From: Trichopria drosophilae
Lineage: Eukaryota > Arthropoda > Insecta > Hymenoptera > Diapriidae
Length of the DNA: 64,000 nucleotides
NCBI GenBank assembly: GCA_030407085.1
Contig: JAQOWT010000025.1
Coordinates: 35,407 to 99,406 of the forward strand
Direction of reading: 5' to 3'
The notes under the pieces were generated by a model that saw nothing but the letters and a program-made list of their open reading frames with translations, did no database searches and was not told the DNA's origin. Made by a program: the position numbers and the translations under genes. Below, in pieces: positions 10,662 through 23,240 of the stretch. Positions within the stretch are counted from its first letter, which is position 1. Each line of letters starts with the position of its first letter.

Positions 10662-13600
10662 AGTAAGGAATGCCTGTATATTGAGTATTTTATAAATTAT
10701 ACATTTCATTTACAGTTTCTGCGATGGACCTTGAAAAGTACAGAGGATAACAAGTAATGTAAGTTCAAATCATTCAATACACCTAGCTATAATAGCGCAT
10801 TTTGGTCGTATTAATAGAATATTAATAATAAATTTGCATGCCATGCTACAGATTTGTCGATGATAACATTTATACATTTTATAAATTGCAATTTTTATAA
10901 CCATCGAAAAACATTCGATTGAAAAAAACAAAAACGGATGATTTGTAATGTTACTTTAACGTTCAATACTATCATCATATTAGTAAATGCCTATGTTACT
11001 AATTACATTTTATTCATATTTCATTCCCATTTTGGTCAACACATACACCTACATTTTTAACTGACGATAAGAAGAAAGTCTGAGTCATTAAGAAATGTTG
11101 TATAACAAATTATTTTTGCAGATATCAATTTTTATTTCAACAATAATTTTTTCTCTCGTTAACAATATCATTACTACTGAAAATTAAAATTTTGGAAACA
11201 TTATTAAATATATTTCTTAAACTTACTATATCCTGGGGTATAAGTATCTTACATCATTTATAAAATTATAAAATCGAATATTTTTGTATGCACCAAAACT
11301 TGCCTGCACTTAAAGTCGTTATCATTTCATGTAGAGAATGATGGAGATGAAAAAATTAAAATTCGTTAATCAGATAATTCCTGTAGTATATGTATATCGG
11401 CTAAATACACTGATGTAGAAATGATATGTAATAAGTGCAGATAATTGAGTTTTACAACAGTGTGCATTCCAATTAACAAATAAATAGAAACGCGTACATC
11501 ATCGAAACCTTAGGATAAGTACTTACATTCGTACTTTGACCAATCATAATTAAATAAAAATGAAGGTTAAAAAGTTAAACAAAAGGAGGAGGGATACGAG
11601 AATGAATTTGTAAATTATGACGATTTCCTTGCGTGACTTAACATTAGATACCGGTAGTGAAACGTTTTACTGAATAAATATTCGAATATATTCATAATGT
11701 AAAATATAAAAAGAGATAGAAAGTTTTGTATCCAAATGTTTCCCCACAATTATCTTAATTTGATGATGTTTACATTGTTATAGAATTTTACGTTTAAAAA
11801 AAAACTCCAAGTAACAAAATAGGGCTTTATTCTCTTTGGATTTCCACTAGAATGAGAAGTCCCTCGTACACTAAGAAATATAAAGCATTTTCATCAGTAT
11901 TGTGTGGATTAAACTTCATAAAAAACTTAGAATAAGTTTAAAATTATTTATTACTATTCATGTGTAAAATCTTCCTTCGAAGTAATACTAATCAAATTAA
12001 TCTTCTTTCGATTCAAATGTTTTTTGTTTGGGCACTTGAATTATAATCCCACTTTCGAATTAATAAAATAATAACATATGAATATTTGAATAACGATTAA
12101 ATAATAGAGTTGCTTAGATATGAAAATAAATGTTTTCTTTCACTTTCTTCTACCGTGTTAAAAAATAATGTGTAACGAACAAAGTAATTTTAAACAAAAC
12201 TTAATTCATTTTGAAAAATGTCAAAGTTGTGGTACACATTGAAAAACAATGTGCCCTATTTTAAAGATTGTATAGAACAACGTCAATTTAACCAATAACT
12301 ATCGAGTTTTACAGATTATGTTTATCACTGTGGATCTACCGCTTAAATTTTGACCTGTACGTCAAATTTCCTTAAACAAAGTTTAAATTACCTACTATTT
12401 AAGTAAAATTTCCATGGTTATGGAATTTTGACTTCAAACTTGTGAAGTTTAAAGCCGTATTATCGATCAATAAATAATTTGCAAATTTTCGTAATACTAT
12501 ACATATTTGTGGTTCATTGTAGACTTCCAAATATGAGCTAAAAATCGATAAATTAACAGTACTGACATGTGTTACCTAAACAACAATATAACCTTTAAAC
12601 AATTAATCCCAAAAATTAAACAAGATCTCGCTTCATTTAATTAGGTTTAATAAACTCTTTATTTGCTATGGCGGTATGTTTAGAACCAAGATTTAATTCT
12701 TTATGAATATTTTTTCCTTTATGACACAAATTCACATAAAATATGACCAGATAAACGAATTATTTTATTGTTCCGCTAACTAAACTGGTGACTAAATATC
12801 CTATAACTAATTTCCATCGACAACAGAAGTAGAAATTTATTAAATTTATTCTAATCAGAGTCTTAATACATTTCTACACTAGGACAAAGAAGTATCCCAT
12901 AATCAAATTTGAAATAAAATGTTCATAAATCATTGAAAAGTACGTATATAAAAATAATTATAACAAGTGAAAATAATAGGAGCAAGATCCTCTTATACTC
13001 GTAAATCATGTGCAATTTAATTTGGTTTAAACCAATAAAAATTCTTTTAAATTTTTTGTACATTCGCATACTTCATAATTCGACCTTTACAATTCTTCAG
13101 TAAACTGAAAATTAGACTAATATTCGTTTAATTATTTAAAAGAAAACTTTAATTAAATAAATAATTTTTAACTTATAAAAATTATACTAAGTAAGTTAAA
13201 ATCTACTAGCTGTTAGAAAAGTATTTTTAGCAAATGTATATGTTAATAATTCTGAGAATAATTTCGTGAAAATATATACATATATATAAAATAAATTGAT
13301 ATTTTTCTATTTATATTTATATATAAAACTTATATTTAATGACATGAACATTGCTGCTAACAACACAAAATTTGTATATCAATAAACAAACATAAAAATG
13401 TATAAATAAGTTATAATACAATATAATAAATAAAATTATATTTGAAATTTCAACTACAGAATTGTATTTGTTTCTACCGATCACATTGGGTTAATGAAAA
13501 TTCTTTCGGAAGTTCGAAAGTTTTTCCGGTTACTAAACTGAAGCCATAATTTTACGGTTAAATAACTGCAAATAAGAATTTGAACGACGTGCAGTAGAAG

Positions 13601-14530
13601 GAAGTATCTCCACAGCCAGTTTTTGTAATCGAAAAGATATTATCTGAAAATCCATTTTCACTGAGCTCATTCTGAACGTATAAAGTAACTAAGTTATAGG
13701 ACAATTCCGGAATCAATACAGCCTGGTATTTTGGGATATTATTTGTAATATACGAGAATTAATAAGATTCCGGACAATGCAAGGTCGAAGTACTGGTTTC
13801 CTTGATTTCTAACAAGTTCATTTCTTCCTTCCTATCCACTTTCAGTACGAAAATTCAATAAGAAAAAATGCAGAAATTGAATTATGATAAAATATTAGGA
13901 ACAGCAAAAACTATTTCACTTTATTTCAGATCACAATACAATATTTTTAATATATTTAAAACTAACGGGTTTACTCTCAGTTGTAAGCAAAATATGTAAA
14001 AATATTGTTGGTACCTTCATTACCAAATTTCGAAACGAAAATGTTATATCTGTAAATAAATAGTAGATTACAACTTAAATATCCTAAAATAAGAAAGAAT
14101 GTGTGAAATATTTTTTTAAATTCTTATGAAGGGTATTCTGTTATAAAAAATGATTTTTTTTATTCAGTATGTAAGAAGAAGGGATACCCCACCCGTGTTA
14201 TCATTGTCGTACCCTATGTAAATGAGAGGGGATCTTATCTCCTCAGTCTGTAACGAACAAGCCTACAAATATATCTCCAATTTCAATTTTGATAAACGTG
14301 ATATTATTATTATTACCTGACTCGATTTTATTTTGCCCCTTTTACAAGTACACGTAAAATGGATATTTTACGCCTCATTTTCGTTCGGTAAAGTAGCTCG
14401 AACAACATGTAGAGTAGACCTGTCAAAACTTGCATCTGTTTTACTTTTTATTCGCTGTTCTTCTTCAGTACAGAAAACTATAGTTATAGGTTAATTCTAT
14501 CCTCTATAAAGAAAAGTTAATAGTGCGCGA
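10662..14530. other. Very AT-rich gene-free stretch
   Basis: About 3.9 kb of strongly AT-rich sequence with only short, featureless ORFs. No repeat unit, RNA gene or regulatory element could be supported. Confidence 0.5.
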
Positions 14531-14535
14531 ACATT

Positions 14536-15060
14536 ATGTCAATGAGTGATAATGATAGTGACGATGTGTCCAATGATGTGCCACCTGAAATCCTCGAGGC
14601 AGCAAAAGAAATCGCCTTGAATTCATTGCCAAAAACATACAAAAAAGTATAATGAATTTAAAAAATGGCGAAGTACAACGAACACTAAATCATTTGCAGA
14701 ATCCGTTTTACTAGTCTTAAAAAAAAAAGCAATTAGCCGTGGCATTGAAAACGCAGCACCGTCTACATAAAAAAATTCATAGCGTTCACGACTCGATAAT
14801 CATACAATAGATACTACAATAAATCATGAAGAAATGTACAGTTTTCATAATACATTGTAAGTAAATCCATCAGAAATTAGTATTGTTATCAAAAAAGATC
14901 CCGCAATAACGGTGATTCCGGAGATACCCGATATACCCGAAACACCTACCGACCAATGCGCAAAAGAAAACAATATTAATATATTGAACGTCGAAAAACA
15001 AAATAAAATTGCACTGTAACAATTAATATTAATAACGGTAATTAAAAATAATAAATAATG
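14536..15060 (+). pseudogene. Tyrosine-recombinase (Crypton/KIAA1958-like) remnant
   Basis: From ATG 14536 the frame reads an acidic leader, then LEAAKEIALNSLPKTYKKV and a stop. After a frame change near 14650 it continues NEFKKWRSTTNTKSFAESVLL. The pair resembles the N-terminal SAM-like core-binding domain of insect tyrosine recombinases of the Crypton type (pattern ...SLP.K....Y..EF..W....NT.SF.E.VLL). A tail at 14815-15000 reads NHEEMYSFHN and further Ile/Pro-rich residues, perhaps the C-terminus after a large internal deletion. The catalytic Arg/His/Tyr region is absent. Family assignment is by eye only. Confidence 0.35.
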
Positions 15061-17219
15061 TATTATATATATTTCTAAATTTAGTCTATTTATTACAAAA
15101 GAATTTACAAATACTGTTCGGGTCGGGGGGCTTCGCCCCTTGCCCCCGACACCTCCCCCTCTTTTCCAGCGCCCTTGCACAACAATTTTGAATGTTGTAT
15201 ATCGGTGTCGAACTTTGCGCAGTTAATAGAAAAAATTGTATATAATACTCGTGCGCTGCGACTCTTTTCGCTCGGGTGACAAACTTCGCTCGTGTGGGAA
15301 ATACCTACTTCGCGCACTCATATCGTAATGTACTATTTCGCTCGCATGAGACCGTAATATCTTACGGCCGTGTAAATACGACCGACTGCTTTTCGTGGAA
15401 AATATAAAAAAATATCAGTCAATCTATATGCGAAAATGTTTTTTTAACGAATGCGCATTATACGGTCCTCGGTTTTGGCTACGGCCGCAACTTGAACATT
15501 TATAGAATACTTTTACGCACTTGTACCGAAATAGTAAATTACAATACAAGTGTGTGAAGCAGATGATTTGCGCAAGAATACAAACATACTCCCATGTGAC
15601 TGATTTCGTGAGAGAAAATTTTCGCATTCTTAGTTCAGTGTTGACACTTCGCGAACCGAGTTATCTTGGCCTCTTAATATTCGACAATAATTAATCTAAA
15701 GATTTGAATACTGTTAATCTGTAAATGTAATTAAAAGAAAACGAAAAGACTGCCTGATATATCAATAATAAATGACTTTACAGAAGACCGTGGATATTTG
15801 GCAAACATTTTTTTGTATCGTTTCTAATTGCACATATGTATAATTAATTCTCAAAATTTAAGTGAATACACTATAAATTCAATTTGATGAAAAGTTACTT
15901 ATTGAAAATTTTAAATTGTTGACTTAGATGAATATGTATGTATTCATAGATTTTAATAACCAAAATGGAGGGAGATTGTTTTCATCATGATGCAGGAGCA
16001 AATGCCTTAGCAGAATGAGTTGTGCTTCGGGAATCGATGATTTCGCTCATCCGATTGTTGAATAGTAATGAATACCCGCAGTTGCTTGTACACTAAAAAT
16101 TCTAGGGATTATAATGTGCATATTCTGTAACATTCAATCGGATACACCAGAGAATTTCATAGATACACAAGAAAATATATTATGCAGCGTTGCAAAGGAA
16201 CATTTTGCTATAACCGTATTATGACAGCATCTAATAGTATCTCATGTTATCACAAATCATAAAACAGACACTTAGAAAACTGGACATTTAAAAAACAGAC
16301 ATTTCACAATGTATATATTCTGAAAATGTAATTAATGATTGAATTCAAAATGTGCTTAATAAATAATCCCGGCGTCAAACTAATGTGATATTCAAGTGAC
16401 TTACAAAACGAATCCCTTGGTCAAACATTTTTGGCCTTGAAATGACCTTCCAGTGAGACCTGAAGGACAGTGACCAGAGATCATTTTTTTAATGTAGTAA
16501 ATGCACCAATCGGAGGTATTTGTATTTTTAAATGTCTGGTGTCGGGTTTTCGAAATGTCTGTTTTGGGATTTGCCGGATATTTCAGGTGAACCCCATTTA
16601 ACAACCTTTGAAAAAACGAAGGTAAAGCCTTTTATGTCCTGAACATATCAGTATTGGAAAGACAAATGAACTGTCAACATTGTGGCCACGTTGCAGTCAC
16701 AATAGCAAATGTTCTGACAGTGGCGACATCTATGACGAACATAGGAGAAGGAGGCTCGGGATAAGGTGAATTTTTCATGTATAATTAGATTTATTATCAA
16801 GCAGCCAAATATAGTTCTCCATTCTTTTTTTTGTTCACATGAAATTAATGGTTGATGAAATTGCAAAATTCCTTCGTCAATTCAATAAAGTATTTGAAAT
16901 ATTGTAGTATGTTTTAAATTATTGTCTTCAATTAATGTTTTATTCGACTATTGAAACTCATTCAGTTACAATCTTTCAGAATATAGATCTTTTTAAATTG
17001 ATTAAATAGGCTGTTTATGAAGCTATAACAAATTGCAATTTGTGTAATTGTACTATTTGACAATTTAGAGACGAATTATTCCAACCGTGATATTACTAGC
17101 TACAAAGATCCCCGATGTAGCTAATTTTCGACACTGAATTCGGTGTTATCTTACATGCAAAATGTTCGAATCGTTCCGTTTTAAATGTGAATCCGTAAAA
17201 AAAATACAAATTTTAATAC
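15061..17219. other. Repeat-like and AT-rich DNA, no gene supported
   Basis: 15120-15360 contains repeated TTCGCTCG/TCGCTCG words and GC-rich CTTCGCCCC segments unlike the flanks, suggesting part of a dispersed repeat. The 16-base word ACCTACTTCGCGCACT at about 15304 recurs near 37053. 15427-15629 is bounded by inverted ATGCGAAAAT ends. No coding region is convincing. Confidence 0.35.
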
Positions 17220-17610
17220 GACACATGGTAGGTTCTTCCAGGCTTTAACCGCAAACTTTATTATATACTTTCTAGCGGTATTGCTCGCGGGGTCGTAATA
17301 TATTTTTCAGCTTTATCGCCTGACTGCTTTAACTCGACTCTTCTACGCGATACTACGCGTTTTATATACGTGTCGCGAAACACTCGCTTAATCTCACGCC
17401 TTGGGAGTTTCTCGCCTCATCGAGCGGAATGATCAAACAGCCCCTCATAAAAATATCTCGAAACATTTCTCGGAGAAACATTTGAGGAAGAGCCGTCGAT
17501 GTTCGTTCAAAGACCGAAAGCTCTAAGCGACCAAAGCTTTTCATTTCCGGCGAGGATAAGCTTTTACGCGATAGCAGACTCCGCGCGACTATAATACTCT
17601 CACATATTTC
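17220..17610 (-). mobile_element. Possible solo LTR or promoter-like GC-richer island
   Basis: A block of about 390 bp is GC-richer than its flanks. On the minus strand it has a TATA box (GTATATAAAAC, plus 17358-17368) followed about 100 bases later by AATAAA (plus 17257-17262). This TATA-to-polyA order and spacing is typical of an LTR R region. No TG...CA ends or target duplication could be fixed and no second copy is in the window, so a cellular promoter or other repeat is possible. Confidence 0.3.
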
Positions 17611-18434
17611 CGTGGTCTAATCTAAATAAATTTTATTACCTCAACCCAAACGACGAAAAGTAACTTCCTTCTACTAATTGTTTATAAAATGACAACTAAA
17701 TAGTTTGTAGTTCAATTATGCACTTTAAGACTGTACTGAGATTACTACAGAAATAACGCTATCAATTTTCAAGTCATTCAAAAATATGCATGAACTTGGA
17801 CACGTATATAACGTTTGCTGTGTAAAATGTATATAATTGTTGAGTAACTTCAGTGAGGCGCATACATTCGGCAATTTCGATACAAGTATTGTTAAAGCTT
17901 TACCTTAACTCTTTACATAACGGGCCATCATGTGATTTAGTACTTCGGCGACTGAGCTTCCGCTCTGCTGAGTCGTGAAATTCACAAGCTCGCGTTTTCT
18001 TACGCAAATTACTTCAACTCCACGCCCATTGGGGTTATGGCATTAACTCCTCCCGTGATTCTCTTTTGAAACCTGTGTCTCCCAATTTGTCTCCACAGAT
18101 ATGAAATTGTTATTTTTCTTCAGTCTCCCTCGGGCAATAATCTTTTCGTGTTGTTTTGGTTTTAAATTTCTTTAGCGTACGCACGTCGGCTTCACCGTTT
18201 CTAGACGGAAGAGAATCTGTATTGTCGATTTCACAACTACCAACGAACAGATAACATAAAACAGAACGTATTTATAAAAAAAGTGCTAAAGCAACCTTTT
18301 GTTTTTAGGCCAGTTAATATGCAGTGAAATCTGGTAGAAGCTTTTTAAAATTGAATTTATTATTATCAGATATTTAGTTCGTCAAAATAATGTACTAACA
18401 ATCAGTAAAAATAATTGGTTCTCTGAGCCACATA
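17611..18434. other. No gene seen
   Basis: Mixed AT-rich sequence with a slightly GC-richer part at 17930-18250. No ORF, RNA or repeat structure could be supported. Confidence 0.4.
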
Positions 18435-18436
18435 TA

Positions 18437-18690
18437 CAGTGGTCCTTCCCTTATTCTAATTTGTCCAGTCAGGCAAGATGGCGGTCTTCTTCCCTTATTC
18501 TAATTTTCCCCTTTTTCCCCACTACATAGATTTGCTGTCTCACTTTTGTCTCTTTTTGTTTTAATGCGCCGTTATTTGTATTTTGAAAATCAACACGTCA
18601 GCACACATTAGTGGGGAAAACGCGTGAGGGGAGAATAGGAGAAGAGAAAATATTAGAACAAGGGAAATTAGAATAAGGGAAGGACTACCG
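18437..18690. mobile_element. 254-bp MITE with TA target duplication
   Basis: The ends are TA-CAGTGGTCCTTCCCTTATTC and the inverted GGGAAGGACTACCG-TA (TA at 18435-18436 and 18691-18692). The TIR pairs over about 26 bp with two mismatches near the tip. A second inner inverted pair (CCCCACTA / TAGTGGGG) is present. CAGTGGTCC termini with TA duplication are typical of Tc1/mariner-derived MITEs. Confidence 0.75.
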
Positions 18691-18692
18691 TA

Positions 18693-20645
18693 CGTTGTTA
18701 ATAGATTATGAAAACATGTGTTCTACGATATTATAGTAACGGTTACTGAATACTAAGTTCGTTATTATGTTGTGGGGTGCAATCAGAAAATATTCAATTG
18801 CTTGCTGCCACCCTTAATATTCCTTAACGATTAACAGATCTTATATCAAATCAAGTCCATTTCTCTCAGTGGAATTAGACTCAGCCCTGACAAGCAAAAG
18901 ATACTGCCAAGTACTCTATCTTATACAGTATGCATAAAACCTAATAGTATTGCCAGTCATCCAAAACAATTCGATCCAGCATAGCAGTTCGTCGCCCTTA
19001 ACCAATATCCGATAATCAAAGGCGAGGTGCTGTCGAATCGACCTCCCACTAATTCGAGTGTAGTATCGGGGTGTTGGAAGTACCAGTTTCCCTCGCTTCA
19101 CTTGTCATCGGCTGATTCGATGCCATAAATTATGCTGGCACTCAAGTCGGCCTCGAAAGCAGTCAGCTATATATCTCAATCTACAGAATCTACTTTAGGA
19201 TTTCTAATTCGAACCCGATAAATTTACTCTGTCGTTTTATTTCAGGTTAAAAATGGGGGTCGCATGCCAAACGTCCAAGGGCTCTAGCAGATGCTCAAAT
19301 GATTTTACTTCCTGTGCCATAATTCGAGTCATGTTTTTATAAAGGCTATTAAGGATGTAGAATGATTATTCTGCTCGCAACTAGAAAATCTCTCCTGAAT
19401 GTGAGAGAAGATCGATATTGTTTATCCGGGAGTTCCGCACAGTTCGGGTAAAAGACTTATTGTGATTAATCATAGAATTGTGAATAGCTTGATTGAATTA
19501 CTAATTTTATAGACTACAGATAAAACTCCAAATTGGCCTAGCGTAGCTATTGGCTGGTATAATGTATTTTTAATTGCTAATGAGTCGTTAACATTGATGA
19601 AGCACTTTTAATTTATTCTCCAGAATTGCGAGGTGCATTTGGAATGAGCTTGAGAGCTATAGAAATTATCTATCAATTTTGTTGGCAGTTTGTCAAAATG
19701 CCGAGATTCCGTAAAATTTCAAGCTAACTATTATAAAAGCCACGCATGATATCTGTCGGTAAAGTTTGAAGTATCCCATTTTAAAAAATAATTAATCACT
19801 ACGAATAAAAATATTATCGTTTGTTTGTACATTTTGGTAAGCCATAAAAGAATTTTATTCTTATAACATTCTTTTTTGAGCTGTCAGAATGTTATGATTC
19901 TATTGAAACAATGCAGAAAGGTGCATAAAATATATGATTTTTAAGAAAAAATTTTTAGTTTTATGCTAAAACATTGAAACAGCCTCAAAATGGGCTCCAC
20001 AATGAAAATTTCTTTAAACCGTTTCTGGATGCTGGAACTGAAAAACCATGAGTTCCTAAAAATAGTACATTGTGAAACCAAGGAGCAAAATAGGTATTTG
20101 CCAACAAGGGCTAGTTTGGCGCCCGAGCGAAGGGCGTTGGGAAATTCGCATGAGTCTGCACCTATTCTCCATTCTGCACAATAATATTTTCTCACATTCT
20201 AAGGGCAAAATGCTATTTTGCTATCGCGACATAGGGAAGTGTAGCTTGAAGAGAGACTGAGAAAATGCATCAACTAGTGTCTAAAAATCGACCTTTTTCC
20301 GTTTCTTTCTGTATATTTAGTTATTAACGAACCTCCTATAAATTTTCCATTACATGGAAGAAAGACTATTGAATTTGGTATATTAAAGTTTGGTTTTGGT
20401 TCCGTCGTTGCATAATAGGACTTAAAAAAAATGACATTTCAACCGACTTTCTTCCTGGGTTTCAATTAGGAATTTAGTTAAAGACTTTTTTACAATATAT
20501 ATTTTATCTACTTAAAAATTTCAACGTAACAATGAAGGTAGATCTGTACACGTTATTTAAAAACACACCATTAACTCGATTCCTAATCACCCACAGTCCC
20601 TGTATTTTCTAAATCCAGTTGGAATCCGATTCCGTGTCGTCTTAC
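18693..20645. other. No gene supported
   Basis: Ordinary AT-rich sequence. Overlapping short ORFs on both strands at 19941-20260 have no recognisable domain. Confidence 0.4.
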
Positions 20646-20835
20646 CCAGACCGTCTTTTATCCCGGTTAAGGCAATGATAAAGGAAACCACGTTCTTTGA
20701 GGATAATTCGGTCGAAGATAATCCGTTCGTAATGACATCTGTTATAACGAGCTGGTCGCCGACTGCGCACGCGCCGTCGCCGTACAACCCGCGGAAACAG
20801 CTTTGCCGGATCTCGGTCCAGGAATACAGCACGAA
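20646..20835 (-). CDS. Candidate coding exon of an unidentified gene (internal exon)
   Basis: On the minus strand a 190-nt block is open in phase 0 for 63 codons plus one base. It follows an acceptor (ACGCGCAG, ending at plus 20836) and ends at a donor (GG|GTAAGA, plus 20645). Codons favour G or C at the third position, unlike the flanks. The peptide begins FVLYSWTEIRQSCFRGLYGD and contains GACAVGDQLVITD; I do not recognise the family. The plus strand is also open here, but its frame ends at a TAA before the donor-like GTAAGT at 20850, so the minus strand is preferred. No partner exon was proven; a GC-richer block at 21600-21740 might be one. Confidence 0.3.
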
Positions 20836-22394
20836 CTGCGCGTAAAGTTCGGTAAGTACTTCGTTGAGAGGCCAAAACTCGTTCGAAAATCGAGATCCTG
20901 AAAGGTGGAGTGGACGTAACTAATGAAAGACAGAATGGATTCTCGTTCCTTAAACGGGTTGGATGAAAAGGGAGAAGTTGGTGAAAAAGAAATCGTTAAG
21001 TCGGGCTGGGGAAAAAGATGGGACGTAATGAATGCGAGAGCCTGTAGAAAAGACAAACGATTTCGGATCGGTTACTTGTTAAGAGAATAAATACTGAGGA
21101 AATGGAAAAAGCGATTATAGGATGAAATCTGGGACAAGATGTATTCGTCAAATTCACCTCGTTTATTTCGTTAGAATTAAAAAATGGTTTTTACATTCCT
21201 CCATCATAGGATACAAATAATATATAAGATAATCAATATCACACTAATTAAATATCGAATGACAGCCATGGGAACTACTCTATCATTTATCCAATTCATC
21301 CTACGAACGTGTAGATAGTTCCAATCTGGTTTTTGTATGTCACTTTACCACCATCCGGGATTCTCCGTCTAGACCTTTCGACAGAATTACTGATACGTGA
21401 TCTTGGAAGAAAAAGTATGAGATTTAGAAGGACAACCGAGCTTGGATGAAGAACGCAGAGGCAGAAGGCAGAGGAGGACCGGTAAAGGGAGAAAAAATCC
21501 GGCGGAGTAATAAGACGAGAGGAGATTGAGCTTGGAAGTAGTCCAGCTTTAATGGCCAGGAACTTACTTCTGACATATTTCACATAACTCTTAATAACAT
21601 AACTGGCTTTAAACGTCGCGTTCAGCCGGAGCCTTCCGTGCCTGTGGGCTCTTTTCTCCTCAACCTTCCCTTTTCAGGAAAAGAAGATTCTGCTACTGGA
21701 GGCACCGCTGAGAGTGGCAACTGTCAAGTGCGAATGTTTGTAAGACGTTGGCGATTTTATGACTTAATTCAGTTTAGATGTAACGTTTATTTTTGAAATA
21801 TGCACGGAAAACAAGAAAACTTAGAATTACTTATTGTACTTATGAAGGATAGATATTCAGAAGTCCCATAACTTATTCACAAATTAATTAATGTAAATGT
21901 AAAGGCTAGGCTTTAACTGTTCCTTTATGGTTGGTTAATTTTATAATTATTATCTGTTGAAACAAAATGTTGGTTAAATTCGGAATACTTTAAGATTTAT
22001 ACGCATACGATCATGGAGATATCGAAGTCTTATTTCTTAAAATTGTCTCCCTTATAAAAAATCTACATTTCGCTGGAACTAATAAATCCGATTCGAGTAT
22101 GAAAGGTAAAATCTAAAACAAAATCAAATTTTTGTATAACGTGGGAAAATTTTTTTAGGCTCTGGATTATATCAAGGAGAATGTAGTAACCAAAGTAGTA
22201 ACAGTCTCCGCCATTTATTCTCCTTGTGTGGACTATTACTACTTAAATTACTTTTTTAGAGTTCATAGATTCATGATATATTCATCGAATTAATCAGTGT
22301 TAGAGTTGAGGGCGGAAATCAACTATAAATTGGGAGATTAAAACAACTTGAATTGATAATTTAATGTGGATTAAAACAATTTAGATGCAGTCCT
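20836..22394. other. Moderately GC-rich to AT-rich DNA, no gene fixed
   Basis: 20880-21060 and 21300-21740 are somewhat GC-richer. At 21676 a good acceptor (CTTTTCAG) and at 21742 a donor (GTAAGA) bracket about 65 nt on the plus strand. The opposite strand is also open there, so strand and coding status cannot be decided. Confidence 0.3.
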
Positions 22395-22503
22395 GGTAGA
22401 AATGAAAACATTTTTTTAACAATTCTTGTATAACATTCTTATTTACCACGTTAAAGGTATTGAGGAAATGGCCAGTCTATAGAAAAATGGACAAATTTCT
22501 ACC
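22395..22503 (+). mobile_element. 109-bp MITE-like repeat, copy 2
   Basis: GGTAGAAATGAAAACATTTT at the left and ATGGACAAATTTCTACC at the right. Near-identical in length and sequence to copies 1 and 3. Confidence 0.75.
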
Positions 22504-23110
22504 AGGAAGGTCTATTTCGATTTTTTAATTTTTAAATATAAAACTATTCTGCATTCAATTTTCTCAAATCAAATATTTATTTAAGATAATATTATGTTTT
22601 AATTTAGGCGGATTGAGTACACACTGGTTTGACTCCAATGGACATCAATTTCATCTCTAGATTCAAGAATAACAATTTGTTTAAGTTTCTTGTCTCCATT
22701 ACGATGCAAAGAAGTTTACTACATTTACTGCTTGCCAACGTTGTTATTTTTTAATCATTAGATGTAACATGAATTCTATTTTTTTATTCATTACGATTCT
22801 ATGCTGTTTAGAAAATTTCGGATTCACATGTGTATAAATTGCACAAATTAGAATTTCACTTTAATATATTTGAATCGTTCTACATCAGTTTCCGATGCTT
22901 GATTATAAAGGTGCAGATACGAATCTAGTTACTTATTAGATGAACTCGATTCATTTCGACCACAATGTGTCTTTGCGAAGTTAGGAATATACTAAGTATA
23001 TTATTAGATTATAGTTAAATAAATTAAGAAATGAGTAATCAATAAGTAGTCAATATTAGCTTTTATCAACATATAGTTTGAAATTTATTTTGTAAACGGA
23101 CGGTCATAAT
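22504..23110. other. No gene seen
   Basis: AT-rich sequence without supported features. Confidence 0.45.
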
Positions 23111-23240
23111 GCCGACAGTCGAAAAACCGACAGTCAAAAAGCCGACACATGAAGAAATTGACACATCGATTAGTGGACTTTCATTTTTTGAAGTGTGCTT
23201 TTCGACTATCGGTTTTCTGTCTGCCGGTTTTTCGACTGTT
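23111..23240. repeat. Foldback of GCCGACAGTCGAAAA-type words
   Basis: The left half has GCCGACAGTCGAAAAACC, CCGACAGTCAAAAAG and GCCGACACATGAAG in tandem. The right half carries inverted versions ending GCCGGTTTTTCGACTGTT. The 130-bp segment could fold into a hairpin. Origin unknown. Confidence 0.55.
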
